From the NCBI RefSeq assembly GCF_009697225.1, contig NZ_WIND01000002.1:372001-436000 (forward strand): 64,000 nucleotides of DNA, written 5' to 3'. This DNA comes from Halovulum marinum. Lineage in GTDB: Bacteria; Pseudomonadota; Alphaproteobacteria; Rhodobacterales; Rhodobacteraceae. The first letter of the stretch is position 1. Each line of letters starts with the position of its first letter. The notes beneath the pieces are model-generated. The model did no database searches and was not told where the DNA came from. It was given only the letters and a program-made list of their open reading frames with translations. Of this stretch, positions 35,279 to 44,637 are shown in pieces. A program made the translations under genes and the position numbers.

Positions 35279-36744
35279 GCGCTGCGTTTCAGCTGGAAGC
35301 CCCGTTCGATCATGTCCGCCGGGCTGACCGGATAGTCGCCCGAGAAGCAGGCGTCGCAGTACTGCGGCCTGGCGTCGTCGCGGCCGTTTTCCTCGCCCGC
35401 GGCGCGGTACAGCCCGTCGAGCGAGACGAAGCGCAGCGAATCGACGCCGAGATGGGCGCGCATCTGCTCTTCGGACATGGTCGAGGCGAGCAGCTTGTCC
35501 TTCTCGGGGGTGTCGACGCCGTAGAAGCAGGGCCACTGCGTCGGCGGGCTGGCGATGCGGAAATGCACTTCCCTGGCGCCGGCGTCGAGGATCATCTCCT
35601 TGATCTTGCGGCTGGTGGTGCCGCGCACCACCGAATCGTCGACCAGCACGATGCGCTTGCCCCTGATCAGCGCCCGGTTGACGTTCAGCTTCAGCCGCAC
35701 GCCCATGTTACGGATGTGCTCGGCCGGTTCGATGAAGGTGCGTCCGACGTACTGGTTGCGGATGATTCCCATCGCGTAGGGAATGCCCGATTCCTGGCTG
35801 TAGCCGATCGCCGCCGGGGTGCCGCTGTCGGGCACCGGACAGACCAGGTCGGCCTCGACCGGGGCCTCGCGCGCCAGCTCCACGCCGATCCGGCGGCGGG
35901 TCTCGTAGACCGACTTGCCGCCGATCACACTGTCGGGGCGGGAGAAGTAGACATGCTCGAACACGCAGAACCGGGGGCGCTGCCGCTCGAAGGGAAAGAA
36001 GCTTTCGACGCCGTCGGCGGTGATGATGACCATCTCGCCGGGCTCGACCTCGCGCAGGAACTCGGCGCCGATGATGTCGAAGGCGCAGGTCTCCGAGGCC
36101 AGCGCGAAGCCGTCGCCGACCCGGCCCAGCATCAGCGGGCGCACGCCCAGCGGGTCGCGCACGCCGATCAGCTTGGACCGGGTCATGGCGACGATCGAGA
36201 ACGCCCCCTCGACCCGGCGCAGCGCGTCCTTGATCCGCTCGGGGATGTTGCTCTGGATCGAGCGCGCCATCAGGTGGATGATGCATTCGGTGTCCGAGGA
36301 GGACTGGAAGATCGAGCCGCGCTCGATCAGTTCGCGCTTCAGCGCCACCGCGTTGGTGATGTTGCCGTTGTGGGCGATGGCGCAGCCGCCCATCGCGAAC
36401 TCGGCGAACAGCGGCTGCACGTCGCGGATCTGGGTCTGGCCCTTGGAGCCGGCGGTGGAATAGCGCACGTGGCCGATGCCGAGGCTGCCGGGCAGCGTCT
36501 CGATGACGCTGGCCTTGGTGAAACTGTCGCGCACATAGCCGAAACGCCGGGCCGAAGCAAACCCGACCTCGGGGGCATAGGTGACGATGCCGCCCGCCTC
36601 CTGGCCGCGGTGCTGGAGGGCGTGCAGGCCCAGCGCCACGAACTGGGCCGCGTCGACGACGCCGATCACGCCGAAGATGCCGCACTCCTCGCGCAGCTTG
36701 TCGTCGTCGAAGGGATGGCTGAGAAGCCGGGCGTCGTCGGGCAT
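35275..36744 (-). CDS. purF: Amidophosphoribosyltransferase
   Basis: First committed enzyme of purine synthesis: PRPP plus glutamine to phosphoribosylamine. About 489 aa. With ATG 36744 a 20-residue propeptide precedes catalytic Cys21 (EECGIFG). The glutaminase domain is followed by the PRTase motif IVLVDDSVVRGTTS. CDACFSGDYP near the C-terminus and other Cys indicate the iron-sulfur-containing (B. subtilis-like) type. GTG 36750 is an alternative start. Downstream of cvpA, as in many proteobacteria. Confidence 0.96.
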   Translation of the reverse strand: MPDDARLLSHPFDDDKLREECGIFGVIGVVDAAQFVALGLHALQHRGQEAGGIVTYAPEVGFASARRFGYVRDSFTKASVIETLPGSLGIGHVRYSTAGSKGQTQIRDVQPLFAEFAMGGCAIAHNGNITNAVALKRELIERGSIFQSSSDTECIIHLMARSIQSNIPERIKDALRRVEGAFSIVAMTRSKLIGVRDPLGVRPLMLGRVGDGFALASETCAFDIIGAEFLREVEPGEMVIITADGVESFFPFERQRPRFCVFEHVYFSRPDSVIGGKSVYETRRRIGVELAREAPVEADLVCPVPDSGTPAAIGYSQESGIPYAMGIIRNQYVGRTFIEPAEHIRNMGVRLKLNVNRALIRGKRIVLVDDSVVRGTTSRKIKEMILDAGAREVHFRIASPPTQWPCFYGVDTPEKDKLLASTMSEEQMRAHLGVDSLRFVSLDGLYRAAGEENGRDDARPQYCDACFSGDYPVSPADMIERGFQLKRSA

Positions 36745-36817
36745 GTCCACTCCGCAAAACGCGTTCGGGCGCCGATATAGGCGCCCGACACGGGATTGTC
36801 ACGAGGGCGTTGCGGCC

Positions 36818-37435
36818 TTATTGGCCGGCGCCGTCATTTTCCGCCGGGGTTTCCGGTGTATCGGCGCTGTCCAGCGGCTCGCCGCCGCAGGGGCGCGTCA
36901 GTTCGGCGTAACGATCGGCGATCCAGGTCGGCGCGTCCTCGGGCAACTGTTCGGCCAGGTCGGTCTGCGCCTGGGCGAGGATCTCGACCGAGCGGCTGTT
37001 CTCGACCATCGCGATGCCCTCGCCCTCGGCGATCAGCTGATCATAGACGATCAGCGCGACGATCACCAGCAGCGCGCCGCGGGCGATCCCGAACAGAAAG
37101 CCCAGCCCCTGGTCCACCGGCCCCAGCGCAGAATTCTGCACCGCGCCCGAGATCAGCGGCGTGAAGATCGACACCACGATCAGCGCGCCGACGAAGACGA
37201 TGCCGAAGGCGGCGATCATGCCCAGCTCGCAGTTCTCGCCGATGACGTCGCTGACCACCGGGATCTCGGCCATCAGCGGCTCGACGTCCGGGGCGAAGAT
37301 GAAGGCGGCGATCGCGGCCGCGACCCAGCCGACGATCGACAGGATCTCGCGTATGAAGCCGCGGGAATAGGCCAGTAGGGCCGACACGGCGAGCACAAGC
37401 AGCACGCCGCCGTCGACCAGCGTAAATCCTTCCAT
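36818..37435 (-). CDS. cvpA: CvpA family membrane protein
   Basis: 205-aa protein with four predicted helices (about 7-22, 28-48, 65-90, 105-125) and the LAYSRGFIREILSIVGWV signature. Required for colicin V production in E. coli; its general role is envelope-related and not fully defined. Between radA and purF in the common radA-cvpA-purF order. Its N-terminal codons lie 11 bp after radA's stop. Confidence 0.92.
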   Translation of the reverse strand: MEGFTLVDGGVLLVLAVSALLAYSRGFIREILSIVGWVAAAIAAFIFAPDVEPLMAEIPVVSDVIGENCELGMIAAFGIVFVGALIVVSIFTPLISGAVQNSALGPVDQGLGFLFGIARGALLVIVALIVYDQLIAEGEGIAMVENSRSVEILAQAQTDLAEQLPEDAPTWIADRYAELTRPCGGEPLDSADTPETPAENDGAGQ

Positions 37436-37446
37436 CCTTCGTCCCC

Positions 37447-38817
37447 TCAGCGCGTGTTTTCGGGTTCTATGGCACCAAACGTGCTTTCGATAAAGCCCCT
37501 AAGACTTTCCGATTGCTGTATCTTCAGCGGTGTGGCTTCCAGGAACTTCAGCCCCGATGGGGTGAAGGCCTGGGCAAATCCGAGTTTGTGCGCCTCGCGC
37601 AGGCGGGCATCGGCCTGGGAGACCGGGCGCAGCCCGCCCGACAGGCTGATCTCGCCGAACACGGCGGCGTCGGACGGCAGGGCGTGGTCCTCGCGCGCCG
37701 AGACCAGCGCCGCGGCGACCGCGAGGTCGGCGGCGGGCTCGCCGATGCGCAGCCCGCCGGCGACGTTGAGATAGACGTCGAAGCCGGCGAAGGCGATGCC
37801 GCAGCGGGCCTCGAGCACCGCCAGGATCATCGCCAGCCGGGCGCCGTCCCAGCCCACCACAGACCGGCGCGGCGTGGCCAGCGGCGAGGCGGCGACCAGG
37901 GCCTGGATCTCGACCAGCACCGGGCGGGTGCCCTCGATCCCGGCGAACACCACCGCACCGGGGGTGCGGGTCTCGCGGTCGGACAGGAACAGCTCGGACG
38001 GGTTGGCGACCTCGGCCAGGCCGCGGCCGGTCATCTCGAACACGCCGATCTCGTCCGCCGGGCCGAAGCGGTTCTTGACCGCGCGCAGGATGCGGAACTG
38101 GTGGCCGCGCTCGCCCTCGAAATAGAGCACGGTGTCGACCATGTGCTCGACCACCCGCGGGCCGGCGATCTGGCCATCCTTGGTGACGTGGCCGACGAGG
38201 ATCACGCTGACCCCGCGGCGCTTGGCGAAGCTGGTCAGATCGTGCGCCGCGGCGCGGACCTGGGACACCGAGCCGGGGGCCGAGCCGACCTGGTCGGACC
38301 ACATGGTCTGGATCGAATCGATGATCGCCAGCGTCGGCCGGGTCTTGTCGAGCGTGGCGATGATGTCGCGCAGGTTGGTTTCGGCCGCCAGCTGCAGCGG
38401 TGCGTCGGCCAGCCCGAGGCGCCCCGCGCGCATCCGCACCTGGGCGGCGGCCTCCTCGCCGGTGATGTAGACGACCTGCGCCCCGCCGCGGGCGAAATCG
38501 GCGGCGGCCTGCAGAAGCAGGGTCGACTTGCCGATCCCCGGATCGCCGCCGACCAGGATCGCCGAGGCCGGCACCAGCCCGCCGCCCAGCACCCGGTTCA
38601 GCTCGTCGATGCCCGAGACCCGGCGTTCCAGCGGCCGCTCTTCGGCGGACAGCGGGCCGAGATCGATCACCCGGCCGCCGGTGGTGCGTCGCGGCCCGCT
38701 GTCCAGCGGCGCGTCCTCGACGATGGTGTTCCAGGCGCCGCAGGCATCGCAGCGCCCGGCCCATTTCTGGTGCGCGGCGCCGCAGGCATTGCAGGTGAAG
38801 CGGGGTGGTCTTGCCAT
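37447..38817 (-). CDS. radA: DNA repair protein RadA (Sms)
   Basis: 456-aa RecA-like branch-migration helicase. Four-Cys zinc finger CNAC...CDAC (8-27), Walker A GGDPGIGKST near 95, RadA-specific KNRFG motif and a Lon-protease-like C-terminal domain (DVYLNVAGG). ATG 38817 (MARPPRFTCNACG) is chosen over an in-frame upstream ATG at 38853. Confidence 0.96.
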   Translation of the reverse strand: MARPPRFTCNACGAAHQKWAGRCDACGAWNTIVEDAPLDSGPRRTTGGRVIDLGPLSAEERPLERRVSGIDELNRVLGGGLVPASAILVGGDPGIGKSTLLLQAAADFARGGAQVVYITGEEAAAQVRMRAGRLGLADAPLQLAAETNLRDIIATLDKTRPTLAIIDSIQTMWSDQVGSAPGSVSQVRAAAHDLTSFAKRRGVSVILVGHVTKDGQIAGPRVVEHMVDTVLYFEGERGHQFRILRAVKNRFGPADEIGVFEMTGRGLAEVANPSELFLSDRETRTPGAVVFAGIEGTRPVLVEIQALVAASPLATPRRSVVGWDGARLAMILAVLEARCGIAFAGFDVYLNVAGGLRIGEPAADLAVAAALVSAREDHALPSDAAVFGEISLSGGLRPVSQADARLREAHKLGFAQAFTPSGLKFLEATPLKIQQSESLRGFIESTFGAIEPENTR

Positions 38818-38827
38818 CCGTCCGGGT

Positions 38828-39145
38828 CTATCCGCCGAACGGCAGGCGGGCAAGCAGCGCCGCGCCGAACAGCAGCTGGAACGCGGGTAACAGCCGGTTC
38901 CAGCCGCGCTCGAGCGCCAGCGCGGCCAGCGCCGCGAGGCACAGCAGCGCGCCGGCGGCCTGCGCCGCGCCCCACCAGCCGAGCGACAGGCACGCCATCG
39001 CCGCCAGCGTCAGCGCCGCGGCGGCGGCGTGCGCCAGGCGCAGCCGGCCCGCCGCGCGGTAGATCTGAACCGCCGAGAACAGCGTCGCGGCGAAGATCCC
39101 CGCCGCCACCAGGATGCCGATCAGCAGCTGGATCACCTGGTCCAT
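38828..39145 (-). CDS. Small hypothetical membrane protein
   Basis: 105 aa, very Ala/Leu-rich, with three hydrophobic segments (about 5-25, 40-60, 62-80). No family recognised. Start ATG 39145 (MDQVIQLLIGIL) overlaps the end of the PqiA-like gene by 13 bp, arguing for coupling. Codon use is like its neighbours. Confidence 0.6.
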   Translation of the reverse strand: MDQVIQLLIGILVAAGIFAATLFSAVQIYRAAGRLRLAHAAAAALTLAAMACLSLGWWGAAQAAGALLCLAALAALALERGWNRLLPAFQLLFGAALLARLPFGG

Positions 39146-39699
39146 GCCGCCGCCCGTGTCAGGTGGGTGACGGCCATCGAGACCAGCACGCAGGCGGTGA
39201 ACAGCCACAGGCCCCAGGCGGTCTCGACCCGGCCGACGCCGACGCCGCGGGCCAGCACGATGTAGACCGCGACCAGGAACACGTCGGCCATGGCGAGCTT
39301 GGACAGCGCGCCGAGCACCGGAAGGCCGCGCGGGCCGAGCGCGCCGAAGTGGATCAGCGCCAGCCAGGCGGTCTTGGCCGCCGGCGCCGCCACCGCCAGC
39401 AGCGCCACCAGCGCGGCCAGCGCGCGGTCCTCGCCCCAGAGCGCACGGATGCCGGTGAGCACCGAGATCTCGTCCAGGCCGAACAGCGGCAGCAGCCCGG
39501 CGCGCGCCAGAGGCGCGACCCAGGATACCGGGAACAGGACCAGCAGCGCGAGGTTCGTCCAGCGCAGCACCTGCCGGCCGGCGCCGCGGGGGCGGCGTCC
39601 GCCGGGGGCATCGAGCCCCCGCCGCCCGCCCGGCGCCGCGATCTGCGATCCCGCGCCGGCGGCGCCCGGGGCGGCGGAAGGTGCGCGCGGGGCCGGCAT
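39133..39699 (-). CDS. Paraquat-inducible protein A (PqiA)-like membrane protein
   Basis: 188-aa protein: a 45-residue Pro/Gly/Ala/Arg-rich cytoplasmic head, then about four helices with PqiA features (FPVSWVAPL, KLAMADVFLVAVYIVL, TAWGLWLFTACVLVSM). Single PqiA domain, half the length of E. coli PqiA. PqiA partners MCE proteins in lipid transport, and the gene sits next to mlaF-mlaE, supporting a lipid-trafficking role. 4 bp after mlaF. Confidence 0.75.
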   Translation of the reverse strand: MPAPRAPSAAPGAAGAGSQIAAPGGRRGLDAPGGRRPRGAGRQVLRWTNLALLVLFPVSWVAPLARAGLLPLFGLDEISVLTGIRALWGEDRALAALVALLAVAAPAAKTAWLALIHFGALGPRGLPVLGALSKLAMADVFLVAVYIVLARGVGVGRVETAWGLWLFTACVLVSMAVTHLTRAAAWTR

Positions 39700-39703
39700 C
39701 GGC

Positions 39704-40459
39704 CTAGCGCACGGCCTCGATCGGGCCCTCGGCGCTGCCGGTGATGAACTGGGTGAGATAGGGATCGCCCGAGGTTTCCATCTCGCCGACCGGGCCGGTC
39801 CAGCGCACCTTGCCGTCGTGCAGCATCGCCACCTTGTCGGCGATCGCCCGCACCGAGCTCATGTCGTGGGTGATGGTGACGGCGGTGGCGCCGATCTCGA
39901 CCACGATCTCGCGGATCAGCTCGTTGATGACGCCGGACATGATCGGGTCGAGCCCGGTGGTCGGCTCGTCGAAGAAGATGATCTCGGGCTGCGCGGCGAT
40001 GGCGCGGGCGAGGCCGACGCGTTTCTGCATGCCGCCCGACAGTTCGGCCGGGAACAGGTCGGCGACCTCGGGGTTCAGCCCGACGCGGCGCAGCTTCTCG
40101 ATCGCGACCTCGCGCGCCTCGGCCCGCGGCATCTTCTGCTTGCCGCGCACCAGCCGGAAGCCGACGTTCTGCCACACGGTCAGGCTGTCGAACAGCGCGC
40201 CGCCCTGGAACAGCATGCCGAACCGCGCCAGGAACGCGTCGCGGTCGCGGCCCGCCGGCGTGCCGTCGATCAGGATCCGCCCGGCGTCGGGATGCACCAG
40301 CCCCAGCACGCACTTGATCGTCACCGACTTGCCGGTGCCCGAGCCGCCGATGATCACCATGCTCTCGCCCGGGGCGACGTCCAGCGTCACCCCGCGCAGC
40401 ACCTGTTTCGGGCCGAACGACTTGTGCACGTCCTGGAGCGAGATCTTGGGAGTGGTCAT
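39704..40459 (-). CDS. mlaF: Phospholipid-transport ABC ATPase MlaF
   Basis: 251-aa ATPase: Walker A GGSGTGKS (near 39), signature LSGGMQKRVGLARA, Walker B IIFFDEPTTGLDP and H-loop THDMSS. The GGMQKR signature and QGGALFDSLTVWQNV are typical of MlaF. It powers retrograde phospholipid transport maintaining outer-membrane asymmetry. ATG 40459 overlaps mlaE by 4 bp. No mlaD (MCE) gene follows. Confidence 0.9.
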   Translation of the reverse strand: MTTPKISLQDVHKSFGPKQVLRGVTLDVAPGESMVIIGGSGTGKSVTIKCVLGLVHPDAGRILIDGTPAGRDRDAFLARFGMLFQGGALFDSLTVWQNVGFRLVRGKQKMPRAEAREVAIEKLRRVGLNPEVADLFPAELSGGMQKRVGLARAIAAQPEIIFFDEPTTGLDPIMSGVINELIREIVVEIGATAVTITHDMSSVRAIADKVAMLHDGKVRWTGPVGEMETSGDPYLTQFITGSAEGPIEAVR

Positions 40460-41250
40460 GCGGAGAAGAACACCTCGGTCAGCACGTAGTTGGCGGCGAG
40501 GATCAGGATCGAGGCGGTGACCACGGCGTTGGTCGTCGCCTGGCCCACGCCCTGTGCGCCGCGGCCCGAATTGTAGCCGTGATAGCAGCCCATCACCGCG
40601 ACGATGAAGCCGAACACGGCGGCCTTGACCAGCCCCGAGAGCACGTCCCACACCTCGAGGAAGTCCACCGTCACCTTGATGTAGTTCGCGCCCGAGAAAT
40701 CCAGCCGCGTCACGCCCACGGCATAGCCGCCGAGAATGCCGATCAGATCGCCCACCAGCACCAGCGCCGGCAGCGTCAGCGTCGCCGCCAGCACCCGCGG
40801 CACCACCAGGTACTTGATCGGGTTGGTCGACAGCGTGGTCAGCGCGTCGATCTGCTCGGTGACCCGCATGGTGCCAAGCTCGGCGGCGATCGAGGCCGAG
40901 ACCCGGCCGGCGACCATCAGCCCGCCCAGCACTGGGCCCAGCTCGCGCACCATGCCGATGGCGACGATCGACGGCACAACCGACTCGGCGCTGAAGCGCG
41001 CGCCGCCGGCGTAGATCTGCAGCGCCAGCGCACCGCCGGTGAACAGCGTGGTCAGGCCGACCACCGGCAGCGAGAAGTAGCCGATCCGCAGCATCTGCAG
41101 GCCAAGTTCGCGCACATAGAGCGGCGGGCGGAACAGGTGCGAGAGCGTCAGCAGGATGAACAGCACGATGCGGCCGACCGAGCGGCACAGCTCGATCACC
41201 GAGCGGCCGATCGAGGCCAGGATGTCGTCGATGATGCCGATCACCGCCAT
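40456..41250 (-). CDS. mlaE: Phospholipid-transport permease MlaE
   Basis: 264-aa inner-membrane protein. The MlaE signature EQIDALTTLSTNPIKYLVVPRVLA and RELGPVLGGLMVAGRVSASIAAELGTM are intact, with five to six helices. ATG 41250 (MAVIGIIDDILASIG) is used; the upstream open frame is Arg/Ala-rich and implausible. 19 bp downstream of alr. Confidence 0.9.
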   Translation of the reverse strand: MAVIGIIDDILASIGRSVIELCRSVGRIVLFILLTLSHLFRPPLYVRELGLQMLRIGYFSLPVVGLTTLFTGGALALQIYAGGARFSAESVVPSIVAIGMVRELGPVLGGLMVAGRVSASIAAELGTMRVTEQIDALTTLSTNPIKYLVVPRVLAATLTLPALVLVGDLIGILGGYAVGVTRLDFSGANYIKVTVDFLEVWDVLSGLVKAAVFGFIVAVMGCYHGYNSGRGAQGVGQATTNAVVTASILILAANYVLTEVFFSA

Positions 41251-41269
41251 GGATGAGCCTTCCGCCTGT

Positions 41270-42313
41270 TCACGCCGCGCCCTTGTAGACGCGATCGAAG
41301 CGCGGGCCAAGGCTGGTCAGCACCTCGTAGCCGATGGTCCCGGCGGCCTCGGCGACGGCATCGATGCCCTGATGCGGCCCCAGCAGCCGCAGGCTGTCGG
41401 GATCGGCGTCCAGGTGCGTCACGTCGACGGTCACCAGATCCATCGACACGCGGCCGACGCCGGGGCAGGGCACGTCGCCCGCCCAGTAGCTGACGCCGCG
41501 GCCCAGCGCCCGGTGCAGCCCGTCGGCGTAGCCGGCCGCCAGCGTGGCGATCCGCCGCGGCGCGGGCGCCCGCCAGGTCGCGCCGTAGCCGACGCTTTCG
41601 CCCGGCTGCACCTCGCGCACCTGGATCACCGGCAGGTCCAGCGCGAGCACCGGGCGCGCGGCCGCGAACGGCAGCCCGCCGTAAAGGCCGATGCCGGGCC
41701 GGGTCAGGTCGAACCGGAAGTCGCGGCCCATCACCGTGCCGCCGGTGGCGGCCAGCGACAGCGGCACGTCCCGGAAACTTCCGGCCATGCCGCGGAACGC
41801 GGCCAGCTGCGCGGCGTTCTGCGGGTGATCGGGCGTGTCGGCGCAGGCGAGATGGCTCATCACCAGCCGCAGGTCGAGCCCTGCCAGATCGAGCGCGGCA
41901 AGCTCGGCCGGCTCCAGCCCGAGGCGGTTCATGCCGCTGTCCAGTTGCAGCCCGCAGGGGGCGCCGGGGCAGGCGGCGCGGAACGCCGCCACCTGTGCCG
42001 GGCTGTTCAGCAGTGGCCGGGCGTCGGCGGCGGACAGGGCCTGCGCGTCGCCGGGCATGATCCCGCCGAACACCCAGATCACCGGCCCCGGACCCAGCGC
42101 CGCGCGCAGCGCGACGGCTTCCTGCGCGAGGGCGACGAAGAAGCTGCGCGCCCCCGCCGCCGCCAGCACAGGGGCGACCCGTGCCACGCCGAGCCCGTAG
42201 GCATCGGCCTTGACGACCGCGCCGGTCTGGCAGCCGGGGCCGGAAAGCGCGTCCAGCGCGGTCCAGTTCGCGGCGATCGCCGAGAGGTCGATGGTCAGGG
42301 TTCCTGCGGGCAC
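41270..42313 (-). CDS. alr: Alanine racemase
   Basis: PLP enzyme making D-alanine for peptidoglycan. PLP-lysine motif [10 protein letters not shown] near residue 34, catalytic Tyr in [10 protein letters not shown], and SMDLVTVDV near the C-terminus. There is no ATG at the family start: GTG 42313 ([13 protein letters not shown], 347 aa) and TTG 42328 are both possible. The frame stays open to 42514 but that extension is low-complexity. Follows dnaB in the same direction after the acyP insertion. Confidence 0.92.
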   Translation of the reverse strand: MPAGTLTIDLSAIAANWTALDALSGPGCQTGAVVKADAYGLGVARVAPVLAAAGARSFFVALAQEAVALRAALGPGPVIWVFGGIMPGDAQALSAADARPLLNSPAQVAAFRAACPGAPCGLQLDSGMNRLGLEPAELAALDLAGLDLRLVMSHLACADTPDHPQNAAQLAAFRGMAGSFRDVPLSLAATGGTVMGRDFRFDLTRPGIGLYGGLPFAAARPVLALDLPVIQVREVQPGESVGYGATWRAPAPRRIATLAAGYADGLHRALGRGVSYWAGDVPCPGVGRVSMDLVTVDVTHLDADPDSLRLLGPHQGIDAVAEAAGTIGYEVLTSLGPRFDRVYKGAA

Positions 42314-42600
42314 GTCGGGCGGTCCCAAGATCGTTTCTTGCTGCTCGGGCGGCAGTGTGCGGGTTTGCGGCGCGCGCGCAAGGCGCGATTTTGACGTCGC
42401 GGGGCAGCGGGCCGCTTTGCCGTCGGTGCGGACCGGGGTAACCTGATGTGGGCGATGCTGCGCCTGCGGTGCAGGCCGGGAATGAGGGCGATCGGCGTCG
42501 CCCGGATCGTCCATCGTCAGCCCGGCGTGCGCGTTCGGGGCGGTTGACCCGGGGTGCGGCCGTGCCAGCTTTCCGGTGGCCGAACAAAGGGAGGGGAGCG

Positions 42601-42891
42601 ATGCAGGACAAGTCGGCGGAGGTCGGAATGACGGTCCGGGTCACCGGGCGCGTGCAGGGCGTCGCCTATCGCGCCTGGCTTTGCGACCGGGCGCAGGCAT
42701 CGCAGGTGCGGGGCTGGGTGCGGAACGAGTCCGACGGCACCGTGTCGGCGCTGCTGGTCGGGGCCGAGAACGCCGTGACGGCGCTGATCGCCGAGATGGA
42801 GCGGGGACCGGGCGCCGCCGAGGTCGCGGAAGTGCTGGCGGAACCGGCGGAGATCTTCGAGCCGCAGACCGGATTCAATGTCGTGCAATGA
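42601..42891 (+). CDS. acyP: Acylphosphatase
   Basis: 96-aa enzyme hydrolysing acyl phosphates. Phosphate-binding loop [11 protein letters not shown] with the catalytic Arg, and [10 protein letters not shown] with the catalytic Asn, are present. The usual Phe before Arg is Tyr. ATG 42601 has a GGGAGGGGAG ribosome-binding site. It is the only plus-strand gene between der and fabD, inserted between dnaB and alr. The 287 bp before it hold no gene I can support. Confidence 0.9.
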   Translation: MQDKSAEVGMTVRVTGRVQGVAYRAWLCDRAQASQVRGWVRNESDGTVSALLVGAENAVTALIAEMERGPGAAEVAEVLAEPAEIFEPQTGFNVVQ

Positions 42892-42938
42892 CCGGGCCGG
42901 CGGTGCGATGCGCTGCTGCCTGGCCGACCGGAGAAGGT

Positions 42939-42984
42939 GTTTCGCGGTGAAACGCCCGGCCTCTCGGACGTTCCACCGCGAAAC
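42939..42984. repeat. 15-bp inverted repeat between convergent acyP and dnaB
   Basis: GTTTCGCGGTGAAAC (42939-42953) and GTTCCACCGCGAAAC (42970-42984) are reverse complements except one base, with a 16-nt spacer. Each arm is itself nearly palindromic (GTTTC...GAAAC). There is no T-run. It could be a bidirectional transcription stop or a protein site; the arms recall, but do not match, ParB parS. Confidence 0.7.
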
Positions 42985-42990
42985 GGCTGC

Positions 42991-44472
42991 TCAACCGAAA
43001 TCGTCCTCGCCGCTGCCGTAACCGCGCGCCAGATTGCCGAAGCGGGTAAACCGTCCCTCGAACGACAGCTCGACCGTGCCGATGGGGCCGTGGCGCTGCT
43101 TGCCGATCACCACCTCGGCCTTGCCGTGCAGGCGGCTCATCTCTTCCTGCCACTTCATCATCGCCTCGACGTTATGTTCGCCGGGCTTCTCGCGCTCCTT
43201 GTAGTATTCCTCGCGGAACACGAACATCACCACGTCGGCGTCCTGCTCGATCGAGCCCGACTCGCGCAGGTCCGACAGCTGCGGGCGCTTGTCCTCGCGG
43301 TTCTCGACCTGGCGCGACAGCTGCGAGAGCGCGATCACCGGGATGTTCAGCTCCTTGGCGATCGCCTTCAGGCCCTGGGTGATCTCGGAGACCTCGTTGA
43401 CGCGGCCCTCGGTCCTGGACGAGGCCGGGCGCACCAGTTGCAGGTAGTCGACGATCAGCACGTCCAGCCCGTGCTGGCGCTTCAGCCGGCGGGCGCGGGC
43501 GGCGAGCTGGCTGATCGGCAGCGCCGGCGTGTCGTCGATGAACAGCGGGCAGGTTTCCAGCGACTTCGCCGCCTCGACGAAGCGGCGGAACTCGTCCTCG
43601 GTCAGCGCGCCCTTGCGGATTGCGTCCGACGGCACCTCGGCGGCCTCGGACAGGATGCGCGCGGCCAGCTGTTCGGCCGACATCTCGAGCGAGTAGAAGC
43701 CGACCACGCCGCCCTCGATGGTGCCTTCGGAGCCGTCCGGCTTGCGGCCCTTCTTCCATGCCTTGGCGATGTTGAAGGCGATGTTGGTGGCCAGCGAGGT
43801 CTTGCCCATCGACGGCCGCCCGGCGAGGATCAGAAGGTCCGACGGGTGCAGACCGCCCAGCTTCCTGTCCATGTCGATCAGCCCGGTCGAGATGCCGGCG
43901 AGCCCGCCGTCGCGCTGGTAGGCGGCGTTGGCGACGTTCACCGCCTCGGTCACCGCGCGCAGGAAGCTTTGGAAGCCGGACTCGACGTTGCCCTGCTCGC
44001 CCAGCTTGTACAGCTGCTGCTCGGCCTCGACGATCTGCTCGCGCGGCTCGCTGTCGGTGCGCACGGTGGCGGCCTTGAGGGTGATCTCCTCGCCCAGTTC
44101 CATCAGCTTCCGGCGAATCGCCAGATCGTAGATCAGCTGCGCGTAGTCGCGCGCGGCGAACACCGAGATCGCACTGGCGCCGAGCCGGACCAGGTAGGCG
44201 GGACCGCCCAGCTCGGCCAGGCCGGGGTCGTCCTCCATGAACGCTTTCAGCGTGACCGGCGAGGCGAGGGCGTTCTTCTGGATCCGGGCGGCCGCGATCT
44301 CGAAGATGCGGGCGTGCACCGGATCGTAGAAATGGGAATCGTTCACCACCGCGGCGATGCGGTCGTAGACCTCGTTGTTGACCAGAAGCGCGCCCAGAAG
44401 CGCCTGCTCGGCCTCGATGTTGTGAGGGACGGTGCGTTCCCGGGTGTCGACGCCGCCTGAGCCGTCTGCCAT
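42991..44472 (-). CDS. dnaB: Replicative DNA helicase DnaB
   Basis: 493-aa hexameric helicase: N-terminal domain from PHNIEAEQALLGALL, Walker A GRPSMGKTS near 225, and RecA-like C-terminal motifs including LIVDYLQLV and LSQLSRQVENREDKRP. ATG 44472 (MADGSGG) fits better than an open-frame start at 44550. It follows the S6/S18/L9 operon but is separated from it by a strong terminator. Confidence 0.96.
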   Translation of the reverse strand: MADGSGGVDTRERTVPHNIEAEQALLGALLVNNEVYDRIAAVVNDSHFYDPVHARIFEIAAARIQKNALASPVTLKAFMEDDPGLAELGGPAYLVRLGASAISVFAARDYAQLIYDLAIRRKLMELGEEITLKAATVRTDSEPREQIVEAEQQLYKLGEQGNVESGFQSFLRAVTEAVNVANAAYQRDGGLAGISTGLIDMDRKLGGLHPSDLLILAGRPSMGKTSLATNIAFNIAKAWKKGRKPDGSEGTIEGGVVGFYSLEMSAEQLAARILSEAAEVPSDAIRKGALTEDEFRRFVEAAKSLETCPLFIDDTPALPISQLAARARRLKRQHGLDVLIVDYLQLVRPASSRTEGRVNEVSEITQGLKAIAKELNIPVIALSQLSRQVENREDKRPQLSDLRESGSIEQDADVVMFVFREEYYKEREKPGEHNVEAMMKWQEEMSRLHGKAEVVIGKQRHGPIGTVELSFEGRFTRFGNLARGYGSGEDDFG

Positions 44473-44581
44473 CTCTGCTCTCTTTCTGCCGACCCGTTGG
44501 GGGGCGGTCGGGTCCGCACGACATATCATGGAAGAAGTTATCCCCGGCATGTGAAAGTCGGGGATAACCGGGGTGGGCGAA

Positions 44582-44613
44582 GAAAAACGGCCCGCGCCGG
44601 GGCGCGGGCCGTT
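44582..44613 (-). terminator. Rho-independent terminator of the rpsF-rpsR-rplI operon
   Basis: A perfect 12-bp stem (44586-44597 with 44602-44613) and a 4-nt loop. On the minus strand it is followed by a TTTTT run. It starts 25 bp after the rplI stop and separates the ribosomal operon from dnaB. Confidence 0.9.
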
Positions 44614-44637
44614 CAGGTTCCGGCGATCGGCGTGGCG

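Noticed and set aside
42939-42984. ParB parS site
   Set aside because: The arms share the GTTTC...GAAAC ends of parS but have an extra base and a different centre, so I list it only as an inverted repeat.
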